A stretch of 64,000 bases of DNA from Laccaria trichodermophora (lineage: Eukaryota; Basidiomycota; Agaricomycetes; Agaricales; Hydnangiaceae): positions 433,238 through 497,237 of the forward strand of contig JACTVC010000034.1 of NCBI GenBank assembly GCA_018417955.1, given 5' to 3'. Shown here piece by piece: positions 11,514 to 22,805 of the stretch (its first letter is position 1; every line of letters starts with the position of its first letter). The notes beneath the pieces were generated by a model. That model was not told where the DNA came from. It made no database searches and saw nothing but the letters and a program-made list of their open reading frames with translations. A program made the translations under genes and the position numbers.

Positions 11514-12036
11514 TACTGATACTTATATCGTGTTCGTCACGTAACTCGTGAGGGGGTCTTCAAGTAGTAGAGTCTTGGCGGGATCGTAAGAGAGGAACAA
11601 ACAAGAAAAGAGTATCAAGTCCGAATCATGAAAGGCCAAGGAAGCGGACCAGCAGCCTTTTTTCGACTCCAAGCGACGTTCGAGGTAGTTCCAGCTGTCA
11701 AGATTCAAGTCAAAGTGGCAGATGAGCGCCTTTTCCACGCTTCGCGGCTTCCGATCGGCGTCGTTCGCCACCCCTGAGAGAGAGAAAAAACTGGCGGCGC
11801 AATGAGGAGGTTGTGGTGGTCAAGACCAAGTTGTCGTGGTTGTTTGACATCGTGTCACGGTGCGCGTAAATAAAAGATCATCTTGCCACTGCTTGATCCG
11901 AATCATCATCGTCCAGAATGAACGTGCGCTCCCCTGACAGCCTGCTCTTCCATACCAAGCAAGGATGGCACCCTTCGTACTGAAGATGACCGTATCGGTG
12001 AACTCTGAATTCTGAAGACACCTGCTGACATCCCCT
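11514..12036. other. Intergenic; upstream region of the Gfd2-like gene
   Basis: No gene is supported. A minus-strand opening at 11523-11771 and a plus-strand stretch at 11627-11780 both lack splice partners or recognisable sequence. Confidence 0.4.
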
Positions 12037-12495
12037 ATGACCCCAGGGGAGTGCAAGTCTTTCCTTGATGCCTACTCATTTTACCCAGACCATCGCAAAC
12101 CTTACCTAGAAGTGTATACACCTTGCCCAGACGCGTGCGTTAGAACCCCTTTCGGTCCGAAAGCGGGGAAGAGAAGCTTTGCCAGTGACGGAATCGTCAT
12201 CTTTTCCTCTACTTGCCTCTTACGAATTGAAACTAAATCGCAGAACTACAGTTCATCCAACAAGGTTTCGTGCTCTACACAGCTTCAAGATCACGACACT
12301 GGTCGTATGATCAGTGTAAGTTTTCTTCACTCTCAACGATCATTCAAAAAGACTGACCTTTAGTCCCATGGTTCACAGGCATTCCGACAACTACGCCAGC
12401 CGTCATCGGAATTGTCCTTCACATTCACATTCCGGGACTTGCGCATCCCTCCGGCAGATTACAGAGCTCATCTGAATGCCGGTCTATGTTTCTAG
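12037..12495 (+). CDS. Possible small two-exon gene, unrecognised
   Basis: An ATG opening 12037-12315 joins in phase across a 48-nt intron with GTAAGT donor and TTTAG acceptor (12316-12363) to 12364-12495. This gives about 136 residues ending ...FRDLRIPPADYRAHLNAGL. The splice sites are good and the phase closes. Composition is plausible for a small cysteine-containing protein (YLEVYTPCPDACVRTPFG), but there is no known domain and no paralog in the window. It may be a fragment of an older gene that runs upstream through 11900-12030. Confidence 0.3.
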
Positions 12496-13901
12496 ACGGG
12501 GGTACATAAGCAAATCCGGCCCTTTATTTTATCGAAACCCCCTTTGTCGACCACGTCCCGATGGACCTGATGCCAAAAAGGTCGAATACGAGCGGAAGGC
12601 GACTAGATATACCCGCAGCCCACTCTGTTTTTTTCTCTAAGTACCAGTGTTCCTTTGGTATTGCCTCAAACCACGCTTGGACCCGCCGTTTACATTGTCT
12701 GCCTCTCCTGCAATTGGAAACTTCACAGTTGAGGCAAATATGCCTTCATGATATAATGATCTGGCGCATCTCAATTTTTTGGATTGAGGAAAGTCCGATA
12801 TCAGCCTGCATGCTTGAACAAGGCGACTAAACATTCCCTCAGAAGATCTACAAAGCTGATGGGAGGTTTCTGTGTGGATGCTGTTTGGGTAAAGTGGCTT
12901 ACACTGTGCCGTCACTAAACTGCTTTACGGACACAACACGTCTTTACTTAAAGGGTGAGTGGCCCTTAATGTTCTCAAGGCAGTGAACTCCGGCTTTTCC
13001 CCACCCTGAACCCTGGCCGAATACAAAATTGCTTATGACTCGAGTCCATCTCAGAATGACCCTACAGACCTAGTGCGTTGCCCTAATTACCGTCTTTGAA
13101 GCACACTATAATTATATAGGAAAGACAGGCGAAGAAAGAAAGTAAGGAAATAAACCTGCAAATTCCCTCCTCCCTCCAAGTCGGCTTCCTTGCCTTCCCC
13201 TCCGTGATGAATATGACAATCTCCCACGTCAACTTGAAACTCTTTATCTCCCTCGCAGCGTGGGGTCTCATATATCCGATCTCGGGGCGCTGAGATGCTT
13301 AAGATGGACGTGGCCAGTTTCAATCATACGGTGAGCTCACAAGTTACTTACAGGATACAGATGTCTCTGCGGGAAGTTGATTAATGAACAATGCTCCAGC
13401 TCTGGCCCCTCAGTCATTGACATAAACAAAACGATGGAGCCTGAGGTCGGAAATCTAGGCTAACAAGCTGTAGGCGCTATCCTACATACAAAGGAACACT
13501 TGCCGTACACGAGGCAAGAGTTGAAGCAAAGTGGGACTGAGATGCTCCGGCAAGCGCTTAGCCTTTTGATTGCTGTTGGTATGTATATTTTGGATCGCTT
13601 CATGAATTACTCATTATTGTCTCTTTTACAGGTTTCACTTGAACGAGCCCCTTGCATCTGGCAATCGCATTAAAGACCGCCACCTATTTAACAAGGAATC
13701 CAAATATCCTCTCCACCACATTTGTCAGCCTCTTTACGCCATCGCCATCAATTTCAAGTCCCTGAACAGCACAACCTTGAATGACAGCGGTAGCGTGTTT
13801 TCGAGTGCAATCTAAGCGCTATGTCAGCGTTACCCATATATTAGACCTACTTGAAGGATAAGGCATATTGACGAAAGCCAAGCCTCAAACACCGGTCCAA
13901 A
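12496..13901. other. Non-coding; duplicated 5' flank of the membrane-protein gene
   Basis: From about 13140 onward this sequence matches the stretch before the second membrane-protein gene (from about 16270), for example CCCACGTCAACTTGAAACTC at both places. Short openings here are not supported as genes. 12496-13100 shows nothing recognisable. Confidence 0.5.
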
Positions 13902-15947
13902 ATGGATGATGAACACACCCCACAATCCTACCTCACCACCAATTATCTCCCCCTCGAGACAGATATTGAAAAAAGTGCTGACGCAGGCCCTCCTCCCTCG
14001 AAAGTGACAAGGCGGTAGGGTGTCAAAAATTCAATTAAGTATATTCGAGGCCCATTAACCTCATTGTTACACAGCATCTTATTTTACAAGTACAGGCCTT
14101 TCGTTGTGCACTTCGCTTTGACGGTTCTTGTAGCCATCACCTGTCTACGCTTTCTTGACGGGCGTACATTCAATGTCAACTTCCGTCGACCTCAATATCG
14201 AGAGGTCGATGGTTCTCTTTCACATGCAGCATCTTACACTCTCCTTCAATCCGACATCACAACTGCTGTTTCGTTAGCAGCTACAATGACACGTGTCGCT
14301 GGTGGATGGTGGGCGACGGGCTACATTTGGCGCTGCATTTTTGTGGCCATGGAGCGAGGGGGAATTACCGCCAAAGGCATATCGCAGGCAATCTCAAGCT
14401 CACTGCCTGTACTTTGCCACTCTACTCGGAAAAGTAACATGATCATCATATACATCACCCTTTTCGCTACTTTCTCCACCGATTATTTCTCTGCAGCATT
14501 GACTGGCTCATTCGTCTGGGAGGCTGCTGATGCCCGAATACCTGGAAGGATACCACTCACTGGAATCACCAACGGAACTGGCCAAAATGAATACTTGAAC
14601 GTACATGACCTAATGACGTCTTACGGTCCACCTGACTGGCAGCGTCAGGTTGTGGCAATGGGTTTCGCCTATGCCATGGTTGCGTGGGGAGTATTTCAGT
14701 CAGACTCCGTCTTGAATGGCACAGAACCCTCCATAACCTTTCGGCGTGTTATCAAAGGAGCGCAATACATCCCTACTAATTCTACCCTGACTAAAATTAT
14801 AATGCCTTACTTTGCACTGGATGCTTTCGAATGGGTACGAGATCCCGACCAGGTCTTGACGGACGAACAAATATCCTTCCTACTAACCCCAGTGACGTAT
14901 GATGGATACAATCCGTTTGTTACCAATGCGACTGGTGGGCTGCTACCCGGCAGGGAGTGGGGAATCGGACCAGATTCAATTCCAGTCTCAGGTAATTCAA
15001 TCATGCCTGTATCAGAATCGCGACTCTTCGCCTTTTTGATTTACTTCGAGCCGTACGAAGTTGGATGGTCAGATTCATGCCCACAGAATTATACGATCGA
15101 CCCTGGTTCGCAAATCAACTTGTTCACAATAGCGCACACAGAGGGTGTGGCCATTCCCTGTTTCGCGATTGAAAATGTGCGGTACAGGGCTGGGGTAATC
15201 AGCAGTCCGAACTGTCGAGTCATTTCTCCCAGCGTCGTGGAAGCACAACCTCCGTTTTCCCTCCTCGGAGATCATTTCACTTCGAAGGCACTTGGAATGA
15301 CGCCGTTCCTCGGAACCCAATTGCTCTTATCCAACAATACTAATCCCTTGAACTTTGGGACACGCAGAAACTTGGCCATTGAGCTGACTTCGCGGGCGTA
15401 TCAGGCTGCATGGGCGGCAATATCTGACTTATTTTTATTGCACGTTGATAATACGACCGTGCAGATCGCCTTGCCGACATTGCGTGCCAAGGTCATTCAC
15501 TGGAGAGTATACCTTTGGGTAGTGCTGCATCTTTGTGTGTTAGCACTAGGCTTGCTTTTCACACATGTTCAAAGCTATTGTGAGCACCCGTGGGTCGAGG
15601 ACCCGACCATGGCTGTCTTTTGGCTGGACACGAGAACAGTTTCTAACAGGGATGGCCAGTTTGTCTGGGACCCATGGCAGCCCGGAACAGATATTCTCGA
15701 AGATGGAGTCCTTGTACTCGAGCACAAAGAAGCCAGTCAGTGCTCAGTGCAAATCAAGAGGAGTAGTGGATCGCGTCAGCGCAAATGTTCGGATTCAACA
15801 CCGTTACATCATAGGATGCCTCCTTTAAATTCCACGATATCAGAAGAGGAGAGCGGAGAAAGTGTTGAGATGCTCGCCCGGACTTCCGTTCCGACGACTT
15901 TGCACGCCAGCTCGTCGGAATCCTCAAAAATCTCCGAAATTTCTTGA
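13902..15947 (+). CDS. Multi-pass membrane protein with large glycosylated loop, copy 1 (2 exons, 661 aa)
   Basis: Exon 1 is 13902-14014 and exon 2 is 14075-15947, phase 2, with all frames closing. The ~38-residue acidic cytoplasmic N-terminus starts MDDEHTPQSYLTTNYLPLE. It is followed by a membrane helix (VVHFALTVLVAITCLRFL), a conserved GGWWATGYIWRC segment, a second helix (MIIIYITLFATFSTDYF), a ~300-residue loop with several N-glycosylation sequons (NGT, NYT, NNT, NAT), then a last helix (VYLWVVLHLCVLALGLLF). After that comes EHPWVEDPTMAVFWLDTR and a serine-rich cytoplasmic tail. This organisation suggests a plasma-membrane or endomembrane protein with an extracellular or lumenal domain. 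I know of no function for the family. The intact tandem paralog is at 17023-19060. Confidence 0.8.
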
Positions 15948-17022
15948 GAATAAGTTTATGTCAAAATATACTAAACCTTGTGACTCCATACGATACTTCA
16001 ATGAGTTCATGTCACTCGTGGAAAGTCCGCCTGGGGTACAGTAACAGGAAAGCCTGACTCACCCAACGACACGGAAGGGGATGCCTCTGTAAGCCATTCC
16101 ATTGCATCTGTGGTCTGTCATTCGACTTGAAGTTCAGAAACATGCCAGTGACCAACCGCAAGATAAAACTAAATGATAACACACCTTCGTACAGCATGCC
16201 TTTACCCGTGTGAAGTTTCTTCACCCTTTCCAAGCCCAAGGTCAGCCCGTGAAGCAGAGCGCCTCGAGTGACTTGATTTCAGATTCCCTCCTCTCCCCCC
16301 AAGCCGGCATCCTTGCCTTCCCCTCCGTAATGCATATGATATCCCACGTCAACTTGAAACTCTTTATCTCCCTCGGGGTACTGTATCTCGGGGCGCCCAG
16401 ATGCTTGGAATAGACATGGCCAATTGCAATTATACGGCGAGCTCGCCAGTTTGTCCTGATACAGGATGCAGCCTGAGATATTTCTGCGGGAACTTAAGTT
16501 GATTTAACGAGCAACTCTCCAGATCTGACCCCTGAGTTGTGGACATAGACAAAACGATGGAACCCGAGGCCAGGGAATACAAGGTTTAGGCGCTGTCCTA
16601 TATATAAAGGAACACTTTTCGTACACGAGGCAAGAGCTGAGGCAAAGCAAAGGCAAAGTAGTAAGAGCGCGGTTCGATTGTTGTTTGCACATGTATTTTG
16701 TATCGTTTCATGAATATTTTATCTCCACAAGTCTTTCACTTGAACGGGCCCCTTCTATGTGGGATCGCAGTAAAGACTGCCACTTATTTACAAGGAATCC
16801 ACCTTTCTTCTCCACCACACTTGTCATTCTCTTCACGTTATCGCCATCGATCCCAAGCCCCGGAACAGATCCAAACCTTGAATGACAGCGGTCACAAGGG
16901 CAAGCGTGTTTTCGAGAGCCTTGAGGCGCAATCTAAGCGCTATGTCAGCGTTAACCATGGATTAGAACTATTTAAAGGGTAAGGCATATCGACGGAGGGC
17001 AAGACCCAAACACAGGCCCGGA
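15948..17022. other. Duplicated 5' flank of the second membrane-protein gene
   Basis: From about 16270 this matches 13140-13900. A TATA-like box TATATAAAGG sits at about 16602, about 420 bp before the ATG. That is far enough to allow a 5' UTR intron, but none is certain. I see no gene. Confidence 0.5.
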
Positions 17023-19060
17023 ATGGATGATGAACACAGCCCAAAGTCTCATGTTAACACTCAGTATTTCCCCCTCCTCGAGAAAGACAGTGAAAAGGGT
17101 AGTGGCCCTCAGCATCTTCCTCCTCAGTCAAGTACACCAACATGGCGGTATAATCCCAGTCAAAATTTTGACTGCAATACCACACTGACCATCGTCGCAT
17201 AGCGTCAAACTTTCCAAGTATTGGCCCTTCGTGTTGCACCTCGCTCTAATCGCTCTCGTATCCATGACCTGTCTCCGCTATCTAGGCGGCCGCGATTTCA
17301 ACGTCAACTCCCGTCGACCTCGATATCGAGAAGTCGATGGCTCTCTTTCCCAGGTGACATCCTATGGCCCTCTACAATCCGACGTCATAACTGCTGTCTC
17401 ATTGGCAGCTACAGTAACACGTGTTGCGGGTGGATGGTGGGCGACAGGCTACATTTGGCGCTGCATTTTTGTGGCCATGGAGCGAGGGGGCATTTCCGTA
17501 AAAGGTCTATCACAGGCGATTTCAAGCTGGCCGCCTGCACCTCGCCATTTTACGCGGAAAAGTAGTATGGTCATCATATACATCACCCTCTTCGCCACTT
17601 TCGCCATCGATTATTTCTCCGCCGTTTTAACCGGCTCGTTCATTTGGGAGGCTGCGGATAGGCGAACACCCGGAAGGATACCACTCGCAATTACTAACGG
17701 AACCGCTGATTATGTTGGTGATCCTATAATAAGGGACAATTGGCAGATCACAGTTCTGTCAATAGCTTCGGCTTCTGCAAGCATTGCGTGGATACTCCAG
17801 ACAGACTCCCTTTTGCATATCGCAGAATCCTCATTAACTTATCGGCGTGTCATCCAAGGAGCGCAATACATCTCTACCAATTCCACTCTGGCTGAAGTTA
17901 CGATGCCTTACTTCGCCGTAGATGCTTTCGAGTGGGTGCAAGACCCCCATCAGATCTTGACCAACAGACAAATATCCTTACTTGCTCTGATGCCGAACGA
18001 GTATAATCCTTTTTTCCTTGGTGCAAATGGAACTGGTGCATTTTTGCCCAACGTAGAGTGGGGAAAAGGACCACATACTCCAGTGTCGGGATATCGGGAC
18101 ATGCCTATATCAGAAACACGACTGTTCGCCGTCTTAATTTCCTTTGATGTGGCCGACCTTCCGAGTCCGAGGGAGTCGTGCCCACAGAATTATACAGTTG
18201 ACCCGGGATTGCAAATCAACTTGTTTGGCCTAGCGGCCTCGGAATATTCCGTCTGTTATGGTATTGCAAATGTGTCGTACCGGGCTGGGGTATTCAGCGG
18301 TCGAAACTATAAATTCATTGCTCCAAATGTCGTGGAAGCACAGGCCCCCTCTGAGGAGTCGGTCGTCGGAAATCCATTCACTTCGTATGCACTGGGACTG
18401 ACAGCAATCCTTGTTGCCAATCTTTTAGTATCCAAGTATGCTATTCCCTTGAACTACAATGGGACACGCAGAAACTTGACCATTGAATTAACTTCGAGGG
18501 CATATCAGGCAGCATGGGCGACAATGTCGGACTATGCACCGATGGCTTTCGATACTACAACTGTGCAGATTGCCTTGCCGACGTTGCGTGCCAAAGTTGT
18601 TCAGTGGAGAGTCTATCTTTGGGTAGCGCTGCATCTTTGGGTGTTAGCACTAGGCTTGCTTTTCATTTACGTTCAAAGACATTGTGGCCACCCGTGGGTT
18701 GAGGACCCGACCATGGCTGTCTTCTGGCTGGACACGAGAGCAGTCCTTATCGACCCAGAAGGACAGCGTGTTTCAGACCCATGGCAGCCCGGAACAAAAA
18801 TTCGTGAAGAAGGAATGCTCATACTCGAGCAAAACGAAGCCGGTCAGCGCTCAGTGCAAGTCAAGAGAGATAGCGGTCCGCGTCAGCGCAGATATTCAGA
18901 TTCAATGCCGTTACGTTGTAGGGTGCCTCCTTCAAGTTTCACGATACTAAGGAAGGAAGGCAGAGAAAGTGTTGAGACACTTATTGGGACTTCCGCTCCG
19001 ACAAGTCTTCAGGCTGGCTCGTTGGATTCCACCAAGACCCCCGGGAATTATGCAGAATAA
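17023..19060 (+). CDS. Multi-pass membrane protein with large glycosylated loop, copy 2 (2 exons, 660 aa)
   Basis: Exons 17023-17147 and 17203-19060 have the same intron position and phase as copy 1, with no stops. The architecture is the same: N-terminal MDDEHSPKSHVNTQYFPLLE, first helix LHLALIALVSMTCLRYL, invariant GGWWATGYIWRC, second helix MVIIYITLFATFAIDYF, loop with sequons (NGT, NYT, NVS, NST), last helix VYLWVALHLWVLALGLLF, and the identical CGHPWVEDPTMAVFWLDTR block. The regions around the membrane helices and the last ~150 residues are the most conserved between copies. The loop is the most divergent, as expected if it faces outside and evolves quickly. The function is unknown. Confidence 0.8.
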
Positions 19061-19079
19061 ATTTGTATAAAGATATACC

Positions 19080-20290
19080 TTTTGACGTTTGTACAATACT
19101 TCAATGATCTCTCATGGAAAGCTTGTCTGGAATGCAATTCAGCCAACGATACAACACAAGTCATGTGCGATGATGATGAGACCTTGTAAGACGACTTGTA
19201 AATGGGTGAGTTTCGTTGTGACGGAATCAAAGAGAACCAACGACTTACTTCAGGCACAGTGCATCGGCCTGGCGTTAAAAAGAGCAAAGGCTGCGAAGGA
19301 AGGGTGAGCAGTACGTTAGCAAACCCTATGTTCGCAGTCTCGCTCGGAATCCAGGATACAAAATGGTACCTGACAACTGACCATAAACACCCGTCTCGTC
19401 GTTACAGATTGACATCCCATATCCGCGTTGCCCAGCTGCAAGACAGAGTGAAGAGACCGGATAGCGTCATCCAGGTTTTCTGACAGCATGGAATGGGCTT
19501 CCCTGTCACAAATGTACGAGCTGAGTTGTTCAACGTTAGCTTCATCCTTCCATCCTCCACAAAGCCGGGATGCTGACCTTGATCTCATGGCCAACGTACA
19601 TCCGCCATACTCCTGCTTACGAAATGAAATATCAACTGTCGTCGATTACTTGAAGATCATTTGATTGTCGGGTCTTCCACATCAAGGGAAAAACATCTGC
19701 ACATCGTGTTGGCCGCAGGACCGGCAACAAGCCTGCCAGGATCGTACAGAATACGCATTGGGCAGGAGAGGAGATACCAGCGTCGTACAGGTGCTGGTTC
19801 TGGTTCTGGGAAAGGGAGGTACGTTGAGGTCGATTGACGGTATGCAAGAGATATTGCTTACTGGCCACTATGTCCCCAGGTCTCGTCCCCATCCTCTGCG
19901 CCAACTGTCCCCTCCTCGACTACTGACCATTCTGAGAAACCGGGGTCTCTGGTCGTCGCTCGTGCCGGATGATTCCGCTCGTTGATCTTGCCCGTCTTCT
20001 TGTCGAAGGGCTCAAAAGTCGTCTGTAGAAAGGTAAGGTAAGCTCATATGCATCGGACCAACGACTTAACGTGACGGGTCCTCCGTGGAGCATGTACCGC
20101 AAGGATTTGGAGGTGAGATAGAAGATGACAGAACGGGGGGAGAATATGTATTGAAATACAATGCCTGTGATAGAAATGAGGAACGTTGATGTTGTTCTTC
20201 AAAGTTCAAACTGAGGCTTACGTTGTTCGAATTGTTCGAGGTGCCGCTGGTGATTGGAATTTGAGAAATGCGGTCAACTGGTGAGGATGG
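19080..20290 (-). CDS. Uncharacterised minus-strand gene, 5' and 3' ends uncertain
   Basis: Three exons splice well on the minus strand: about 20156-20055 (QYIFSPRSVIFYLTSKSLRY, then MLHGGPVTLSRW), about 20019-19866 (TTFEPFDKKTGKINERNHPA, then an acidic stretch ending DETWGHSGQ), and about 19809-19659 (PEPAPVRRWYLLSCPMRILY, then CRCFSLDVEDPTIK). The introns between them have normal donors and acceptors and keep phase. An upstream exon ending ...HLEQFEQ is possible. Downstream, GVWRMYVGHEIK (about 19590) followed by a good donor may be another exon, but a TGA comes first in the simplest reading. I do not recognise the family. The frame consistency makes it likely to be a real gene or a recent relic. 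Confidence 0.4.
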
Positions 20291-20299
20291 TCGTGCAAT

Positions 20300-22805
20300 G
20301 AGCCAAGCCTAATAAATCATCGTAATGCATCTTATATCTCACGACGACCATCCATTCGCCAGAGGTGCGCGAGCCGCAACTGATCGCCATGGCACACAAC
20401 GATATAGAGAAAGGAGCGCACGAGGAGGAGGAGGTCGCTGCTTTTTAGCTGCATAAGGAATGCAATGACATCGGGGGTTTGGGGACTCTCAGGCTTTTCC
20501 AGGCTGAGTTTGTAATCGATCATCTGACTTCGCCGTGCAGACATGTGTATATACAGCAATGACGAAAGCTAAAACTCTGGTAACACATGACCTCGGGGTG
20601 GCAACCCACCAATAACTATTCTAGCTTGATTTCACCACTCTCCCCCCTTGCACTTTCTGGTTTTCTCTTGCCATACTGTTGCCATCTTGTGTAATAAATG
20701 GGCCTTATACCCATCAAATAAACCACTTGTGTTTGATGGTAATTTGTTGGTAAGTCTGCTGCAAGCTGCTGCAAGGGTAGGAACTCTTCAACATGACTTG
20801 CAAGTGTCTTAGGATTTGGTCTTTCGAGACCACAAATAGAGAAGCTGGTCCAATTCTGACAACTATCCACCACCTACTCTTTTTCTTCTGGTATTTGAGC
20901 AAGATGTGACAAGCCGATCACATTCATGGCAACTTATTTTCAGCAACTCTGCCGGTTGCATGTGCCGATGTTGTTACCATAATACCCCACATTAACTGGA
21001 GCAACTTTTAATTGTGTCTGCGTTCTTTGGACTGGTTGCCAGCGATCAGCTGGTTATTAATTATTGACCTGGCTGCTTTCGAAACTCGTAGATACAACAT
21101 AAGGGGACGACCGTGACTGACATTTTGGTTCAACCCCACTATTACTGCCGGTGGGAGCTCCAAGGACTCCCGGACCAACTTTTCACGTTCAAGTTCAGGC
21201 AAGTTCAAGCTTCAAGCCTGGCGCACATAGCTAGGCCTGTGCAAATATGATCAGGTGACTAGTAGTAGTAAGAATGAGTTGGAAAGATGGGTAGAGTCAC
21301 CTAACCCCCTCCTTACTCTTTTATTGGAAGATCTGTCTAAGTTCGTCCTGATAAGTATGTTGTGTAAGATCTGCCGTTTTTCCAAAGAGGGAATACTGAA
21401 AGGATGGAACACATCGTCCAATCGGCGTCGAAGAAAGCAGAGTCATAGTGAACAGAGATAGTATCGACTCTGCTTATGCTCGGACGCACGCTCGCAGCGA
21501 CGGATGTTTGACTTTTGGGCTTTAGTGTTGACCACAAGGACAGAGGACAGGCCTTCTTCCGGTTTAGACAATTGTACCGCTGGGAGTGCGTCTAGAATAC
21601 GTTGGATACAACGTATGACGATGATGCTTCGTAGAGAATGGATGCCTTCTGCCAGGAAGACGAACCTTCTTTCGAGCGATCAAAACGAGACGGTAAGGAC
21701 TGCGGCTGCATAAAATGGGTTTCGGAAGACGCTAGTAATCCGACGTCCCGCATCCACAGTAGTAATCAGGAGTGCCTGCAATAGCAGCGTGGTGATCGAT
21801 AACGCCGCTAACGAACCCGCATTCCGCTCCTTTTCTTTGTCCTTACGCCGATTATCTGGTCTTGTCTGGTGAGAAAGCGCGTACAGAAAGAACGTATAGA
21901 TGGGTGAAGTAATGCCTTTGCGAGTACTTTTTCGTTCGAGGTGGTTGTGCGGAGGAGGCTGATGAGCATGGTTGCGTTGGCAGAGGCGGTTGGGTCTGGG
22001 GAGGGGAGCCAATATGTGGGCTCTGCGTTAGGTTAGCGATTGGAGAATTGTCAGGCCCAGCAGTGTAAATCCAACCTAGATGGTATTCGCATCGGCCAAG
22101 CCGCCGGCGAAATGCATATCAAGTAGTACTCACCGTTATCAACACCGTCGTGACCGTGGTTCTGGCATGTAAATCTCACATGCGGGTGGTTCGTCAGCCT
22201 TCATGGCAGGCAGCATTTAGTGTGGGGACCATTACAATCCAAATGACGACGCGGATGTGGACGATATGAAAGAACGAGGACGCGGAGGCTTCTACGATAA
22301 TCGCTGCAGCACGCCTGCGGGCGCAAAGCCCTACCTAGGTATGGCACTATTCAGTGCGCCTGGTCACCAGCTATATGAAACCTTCCTTGATCACCATCAC
22401 CGCCATCGCCGTCGTCTGTACGCGGTAGTACGTAGCGGTGTTCCCAGAGGGCATCAATCTTTTTCAAAGCATGCTCGTGGGCAGCGATCCGGGGAGCTGC
22501 CTCGCTCTTATCAAATGATGCTGTTCTGGGCTGGGCTAAGGAGTGCGGTTGGCATATCAATGTGCAAGAAATGAAGGGACGCGCACATCGTGTAGCCATT
22601 GAAGTTGGTAGATCGTTTTTGCGGTTGCCAAAACTGGAAACTGAATGTTGTATTCGGACGCCTCGTTGTAGTTTAGCCTGTAAGATCAAAGGAAGAATAA
22701 AGGGAAAATTAAATAAAGGGGTTTGTATGCATACACCGGAATGGAAAAGATTGGGGGGGACTCCGAGAACCAATTCTATTACCGTCACACTGGTTATGAT
22801 CATAG
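20300..22805. other. No gene supported; possible fragments only
   Basis: Openings at 20332-20559 (-), 20616-20873 (-; HVEEFLPLQQLAADLPTNYH, protein-like composition, possibly a last exon), 21680-22012 (-) and 22257-22574 (+) are short. They lack convincing splice partners. I see no transposon ends here. Confidence 0.35.

Larger units (their letters stand above)
13140..19075. repeat. Tandem duplication of about 3.1 kb (two units)
   Basis: Unit 1 is about 13140-16060 and unit 2 about 16270-19150, offset near 3.12 kb. The match covers the whole gene plus roughly 750 bp of 5' flank, including shared blocks such as CCCACGTCAACTTGAAACTC, ACGAGGCAAGAG, AAAGGAACACTT and AGCGCTATGTCAGCGTTA. The 3' flanks also keep weaker similarity. 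Divergence is spread through both units, so this is an old direct duplication and not an assembly artefact. The second unit has TATATAAAGG at about 16602 where the first has CATACAAAGG, so promoter strength may differ between the copies. Confidence 0.85.
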
